Positions 6,493-9,015 of a stretch of 9,015 nucleotides of DNA are shown here, one piece after another. Position 1 is the first letter of the stretch. Every line of letters begins with the position of its first letter. A program made the translations under genes and the position numbers. The stretch comes from Deltaproteobacteria bacterium. GTDB lineage: Bacteria; Desulfobacterota; Desulfobacteria; Desulfobacterales; JAUVKB01. The notes under the pieces were generated by a model, which did not search any database, was not told where the DNA came from, and worked only from the letters and a program-made list of their open reading frames with translations. The stretch is taken from assembly GCA_030596405.1 (NCBI GenBank), contig JAUVKB010000084.1:1-9015 (forward strand). Direction: 5' to 3'.

Positions 6493-7181
6493 CTATTAAC
6501 AAAAACATAGGGCTCTTTGGCGGAACATTTAATCCGATTCACATGGGACATCTTCAGGTTGCCGGAAAAGTCAAAGAGGAGTTTGCTCTTGATAAAATAT
6601 ATTTTATCCCATCGGCTCTGCCGCCGCATAAAAATTTATGGGGTTTGGCCGATGCCCAGGACCGTCTTGAGATGACCCGCCTTGCTGTTTCAGATTGCCC
6701 GGGTTTTACGGTCTCTGATATTGAACTGAAACGTTCCGGCCTTTCATATACCATTGATACGGTTCGCTATTTTAAATCGATTATGCCCGAAGATAACAGG
6801 TTCTATCTTATCATGGGGATGGATGCCTTTCTTGAGATAGATACATGGAAATCTTATATGGATCTTTTTGCTCTTATCCCTTTTATTGTTATGGCGCGAG
6901 CCGGCGGAGAATACAGTAAGAGCGCTATAAAAAAAGACGTTCTGGAAAATTATCTTAAAACCAGGATATCCGATAAATACCGATTTAACAAATACGGGGC
7001 GTCATTTTCCAGGGCAGGTTATGTTCATCCTGAAAAACAGACGGTTTTTATCTTTGATAAAACCCTTGTAAATATTTCTTCAACAAAAATCCGTAAACTT
7101 GTCAAAGAGAAAAAATCGATTAAATTCCTGGTGCCTGAAACCGTGGAAAATTATATCACAATCAAAGGACTCTATTTATGA
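6489..7181 (+). CDS. nadD: Nicotinate-nucleotide adenylyltransferase
   Basis: Joins ATP and nicotinate mononucleotide to form deamido-NAD, a late step of NAD synthesis. The 230-aa product shows the nucleotidyltransferase fold with GGTFNPIHMGH at 11-21, PPHK at 45-48, SYTIDTV at 86-92, GMDAFLEIDTWK at 110-121 and the C-terminal ISSTKIR at 196-202. The start is TTG at 6489: it is the only start codon of the common set (ATG, GTG, TTG) between the in-frame stop at 6462-6464 (shared with the end of proA) and the conserved first motif. Only a weak GGG at 6478-6480 serves as ribosome site, so expression may be low or coupled to proA. The last 4 nt overlap rsfS, a pairing common in bacteria. Confidence 0.96.
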   Translation: MAINKNIGLFGGTFNPIHMGHLQVAGKVKEEFALDKIYFIPSALPPHKNLWGLADAQDRLEMTRLAVSDCPGFTVSDIELKRSGLSYTIDTVRYFKSIMPEDNRFYLIMGMDAFLEIDTWKSYMDLFALIPFIVMARAGGEYSKSAIKKDVLENYLKTRISDKYRFNKYGASFSRAGYVHPEKQTVFIFDKTLVNISSTKIRKLVKEKKSIKFLVPETVENYITIKGLYL

Positions 7182-7612
7182 CAAACGAGACCGATCCGGC
7201 TTTGGATCAATCTCTTGATCTTTATGTTAAAGCTGCTTTAGAAAAAAAAACATTAAATCTTATTGTGCTTGACGTTCATAATCTTAGTTCTGTTGCAGAT
7301 GTGTTTATCATTTGCAGCGGGCGTTCAAACCGTCAGGTAACCGCCATTGCGGAGTTTATAAAGGTAGAGCTTAAAAAACAGAAAATACAGCCGTTAAGCT
7401 CGGAAGGCATAAAAGAAGGGCTATGGGCTTTGCTCGATTACGGCCATGTTATTATCCATGTTTTTTATGAACCTGTACGGGATTTTTATGATCTCGAAGG
7501 GCTTTGGGCGGATGCAAAAAGGATAAAAACAAAAATCCTTAGAGACTTAGAAAAAATGATGGAAGAAAATATGGAAATGGAGTCGCCGGAAATGGAGTCA
7601 TTTGTCGAATGA
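7178..7612 (+). CDS. rsfS: Ribosomal silencing factor RsfS (Iojap/DUF143 family)
   Basis: Binds L14 on the 50S subunit and blocks joining of the 30S subunit when nutrients are short (known for the family). The 144-aa product has the family core: VADVFIICSGRSNRQVTAIAEF near 39-60, then SSEGIKEGLWALLDYGHVIIHVF near 74-96 and RDFYDLEGLWADAKRI near 100-115. The ATG at 7178 overlaps the nadD stop (ATGA), and AAAGGA at 7164-7169 gives a site 8 nt upstream. After the core comes an acidic, Met/Glu-rich tail with a small internal repeat (7573-7599). The tail is probably variable and non-essential. gpmI overlaps the stop by 4 nt. Confidence 0.96.
   Translation: MTNETDPALDQSLDLYVKAALEKKTLNLIVLDVHNLSSVADVFIICSGRSNRQVTAIAEFIKVELKKQKIQPLSSEGIKEGLWALLDYGHVIIHVFYEPVRDFYDLEGLWADAKRIKTKILRDLEKMMEENMEMESPEMESFVE
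7573..7599 (+). repeat. 12-bp direct repeat in the rsfS tail
   Basis: GGAAATGGAGTC occurs at 7573-7584 and 7588-7599, a 15-nt (five-codon) period. It encodes the repeated Glu-Met-Glu-Ser of the acidic tail. The second copy contains the GGAG at 7594-7597 that is the likely ribosome site of gpmI. Confidence 0.7.
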
Positions 7613-9015
7613 ACAAAAAACGACCATGTATGTTGATTATTTTAGATGGATGGGGTTTGAGCCATGCCCAGAAAGGAAATGCCGTATTTCTTGCCAAAAC
7701 TCCGAATTTGGATAAATTAAAGGCCGAATATCCAAACACCAGGTTATTATGTTCAGGTGAGTCAGTGGGACTGCCAAAAGGAATCATGGGAAATTCCGAA
7801 GTGGGACATCTCAATATCGGCGCAGGCAGGATTGTTTATCAGAATCTGCTCAGGATCGATATGGCCATCCATGATGGAGAGTTTTATAAAAACAATGTTT
7901 TAAACGACGCGTTAAACAACGTAATATCAAAAGTTAAAACCGGCGATTCTTGTCTTCATCTTATCGGTCTTGTCTCAGACGGCGGTGTACACAGCCAGTT
8001 AACCCATCTGTTTGCGCTGCTTGACGCAGCCAGGCAAAAGGGCATTAATAAAGTCTGCGTTCATGCCATACTCGACGGGCGCGATACACCTCCGAAAAGC
8101 GGGGCAGACTACATAAAAGCCTTGCAGGAACATATAAAGTCAACCGATTCTGCTGTTATCGCCACCATTTGCGGGCGTTTTTACGCAATGGACAGGGACA
8201 ACCGGTGGGACAGGGTGGAAAAAGCTTTTTCTCTTTATACACTCGGCAAAGGCTCGTATGAAAAAGATCCTGTCAAGGCTGTTGAAAATGCTTACAAGCG
8301 GGAAGAAACAGATGAATTTGTCCGTCCCATTGTAATTGCAGGCAATGATAACAAACCACTTGGAACCATACAGGATGACGACGCCGTTATTTTTTTCAAT
8401 TTCCGCGCGGATCGCGCGCGGGAGATCACACGCGCCTTAACGGATCCTGAATTTGAATCGTTTAAAAGAGATTTTCTGCCAAGGCTTTGCGCTGTTGCCT
8501 GCATGACCTCATACGATGAAAAATTTACTTTGCCGGTAATGTTTCCGCCGGTTCATTTAGATAAAATTTTAGGCGAAGTGATAAGCGAAAAAGGCTTGCG
8601 CCAGCTTAGAATCGCTGAAACGGAAAAATATGCCCATGTGACCTATTTTTTTAACGGCGGCGAAGAAAAAACATATCCATTAGAAGACCGGTGCATGGTT
8701 CCATCTCCGCGCGATGTTGCAACTTATGATCTTAAACCTGAAATGAGCGCTCCTCAGGTTGCCAAAGAAGTTATTTCACGGTTAAAATCAAATAATTATG
8801 ATTTGGTAGTCTTAAACTTTGCCAATATGGACATGGTTGGCCATACAGGTGTTATTGACGCTGCAATCAAGGCGTGTGAAACTGTTGACAGGTGTGTGGG
8901 TAACATAATTGCCGAAATAAAAGCATTAGACGGCGTTGCCCTGATTACAGCAGATCACGGAAACGCGGAAAAAATGCTGGATGAAAACGGTCACCCTCAC
9001 ACCGCCCATACAACC
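7609..9015 (+). CDS. gpmI: 2,3-bisphosphoglycerate-independent phosphoglycerate mutase, 3' end outside the window
   Basis: Interconverts 3- and 2-phosphoglycerate in glycolysis and gluconeogenesis using two Mn ions, without a 2,3-bisphosphoglycerate cofactor. The reading frame is open from ATG 7609 to the window end: 469 codons, against about 510 for the family, so roughly 40-45 residues are missing. Alkaline-phosphatase-type metal site residues are visible: D13 in ILDGWG, the phosphorylated Ser S63 in GNSEVGHLNIGAGR, D408 and H412 in NMDMVGH, D449-H450 in TADHGNAE, and H467 in HTAHT. The substrate domain shows SDGGVHSQ near 123-130, ILDGRDTPP near 154-162 and RFYAMDRD near 190-197. The start overlaps the rsfS stop by 4 nt (ATGA); GGAG at 7594-7597 is the likely ribosome site. 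The frame is intact; the truncation is due only to the window edge. Confidence 0.97.
   Translation, partial: MNKKRPCMLIILDGWGLSHAQKGNAVFLAKTPNLDKLKAEYPNTRLLCSGESVGLPKGIMGNSEVGHLNIGAGRIVYQNLLRIDMAIHDGEFYKNNVLNDALNNVISKVKTGDSCLHLIGLVSDGGVHSQLTHLFALLDAARQKGINKVCVHAILDGRDTPPKSGADYIKALQEHIKSTDSAVIATICGRFYAMDRDNRWDRVEKAFSLYTLGKGSYEKDPVKAVENAYKREETDEFVRPIVIAGNDNKPLGTIQDDDAVIFFNFRADRAREITRALTDPEFESFKRDFLPRLCAVACMTSYDEKFTLPVMFPPVHLDKILGEVISEKGLRQLRIAETEKYAHVTYFFNGGEEKTYPLEDRCMVPSPRDVATYDLKPEMSAPQVAKEVISRLKSNNYDLVVLNFANMDMVGHTGVIDAAIKACETVDRCVGNIIAEIKALDGVALITADHGNAEKMLDENGHPHTAHTT

Noticed and set aside
1..9015. CRISPR array, insertion sequence, tRNA/rRNA gene, phage or defence genes
   Set aside because: I saw no regularly spaced repeats, transposase, tRNA-like cloverleaf or defence-type domain; nearly all sequence is occupied by recognised genes.

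Overview
The window is a piece of a Gram-negative chromosome. It holds one outer-membrane receptor gene, an AT-rich gap of about 300 bases, and then a tightly packed run of eight housekeeping genes, all on the + strand. The order rplU-rpmA-obgE-proB-proA-nadD-rsfS-gpmI, together with a TonB-dependent receptor and the general style of the proteins, best fits the Deltaproteobacteria/Desulfobacterota, perhaps a Desulfobacterales-like sulfate reducer. That placement is an inference from gene order and protein style; no 16S gene or other taxonomic marker is present.

Layout. Positions 91-2124 encode a complete TonB-dependent outer-membrane receptor. Its plug carries a CxxxM motif and its barrel an HxM motif, the pattern of copper-binding ligands in OprC/NosA-type receptors, so copper is the most likely substrate. 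Positions 2125-2431 are non-coding and very AT-rich. They contain an inverted repeat, promoter-like elements and a 9-bp direct repeat, and lead into rplU. From 2432 to the window end the genes are rplU (L21), rpmA (L27), obgE (ribosome-assembly GTPase), proB and proA (first two steps of proline synthesis), nadD (NAD synthesis), rsfS (ribosomal silencing factor) and gpmI (cofactor-independent phosphoglycerate mutase). gpmI is cut off by the window edge after 469 codons.

How the genes work together. Gaps in the run are at most 48 nt, and four junctions overlap (rpmA/obgE 4 nt, obgE/proB 11 nt, nadD/rsfS 4 nt, rsfS/gpmI 4 nt). This points to one growth-linked transcription unit with translational coupling. 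Four of the products act on the large ribosomal subunit (L21, L27, ObgE, RsfS). The others supply proline, NAD and a glycolysis/gluconeogenesis step. The receptor lies upstream, is separated by the AT-rich gap, and is probably a separate unit whose promoter lies largely outside the window.

I found no mobile element, CRISPR array, RNA gene or unknown gene cluster, and no evidence of a new multi-gene system. The points most worth a second look are the copper-type ligand set of the receptor, a perfect 20-bp palindrome inside rplU, the structured rplU leader, and a TTG start for nadD that sits in a small tandem duplication.
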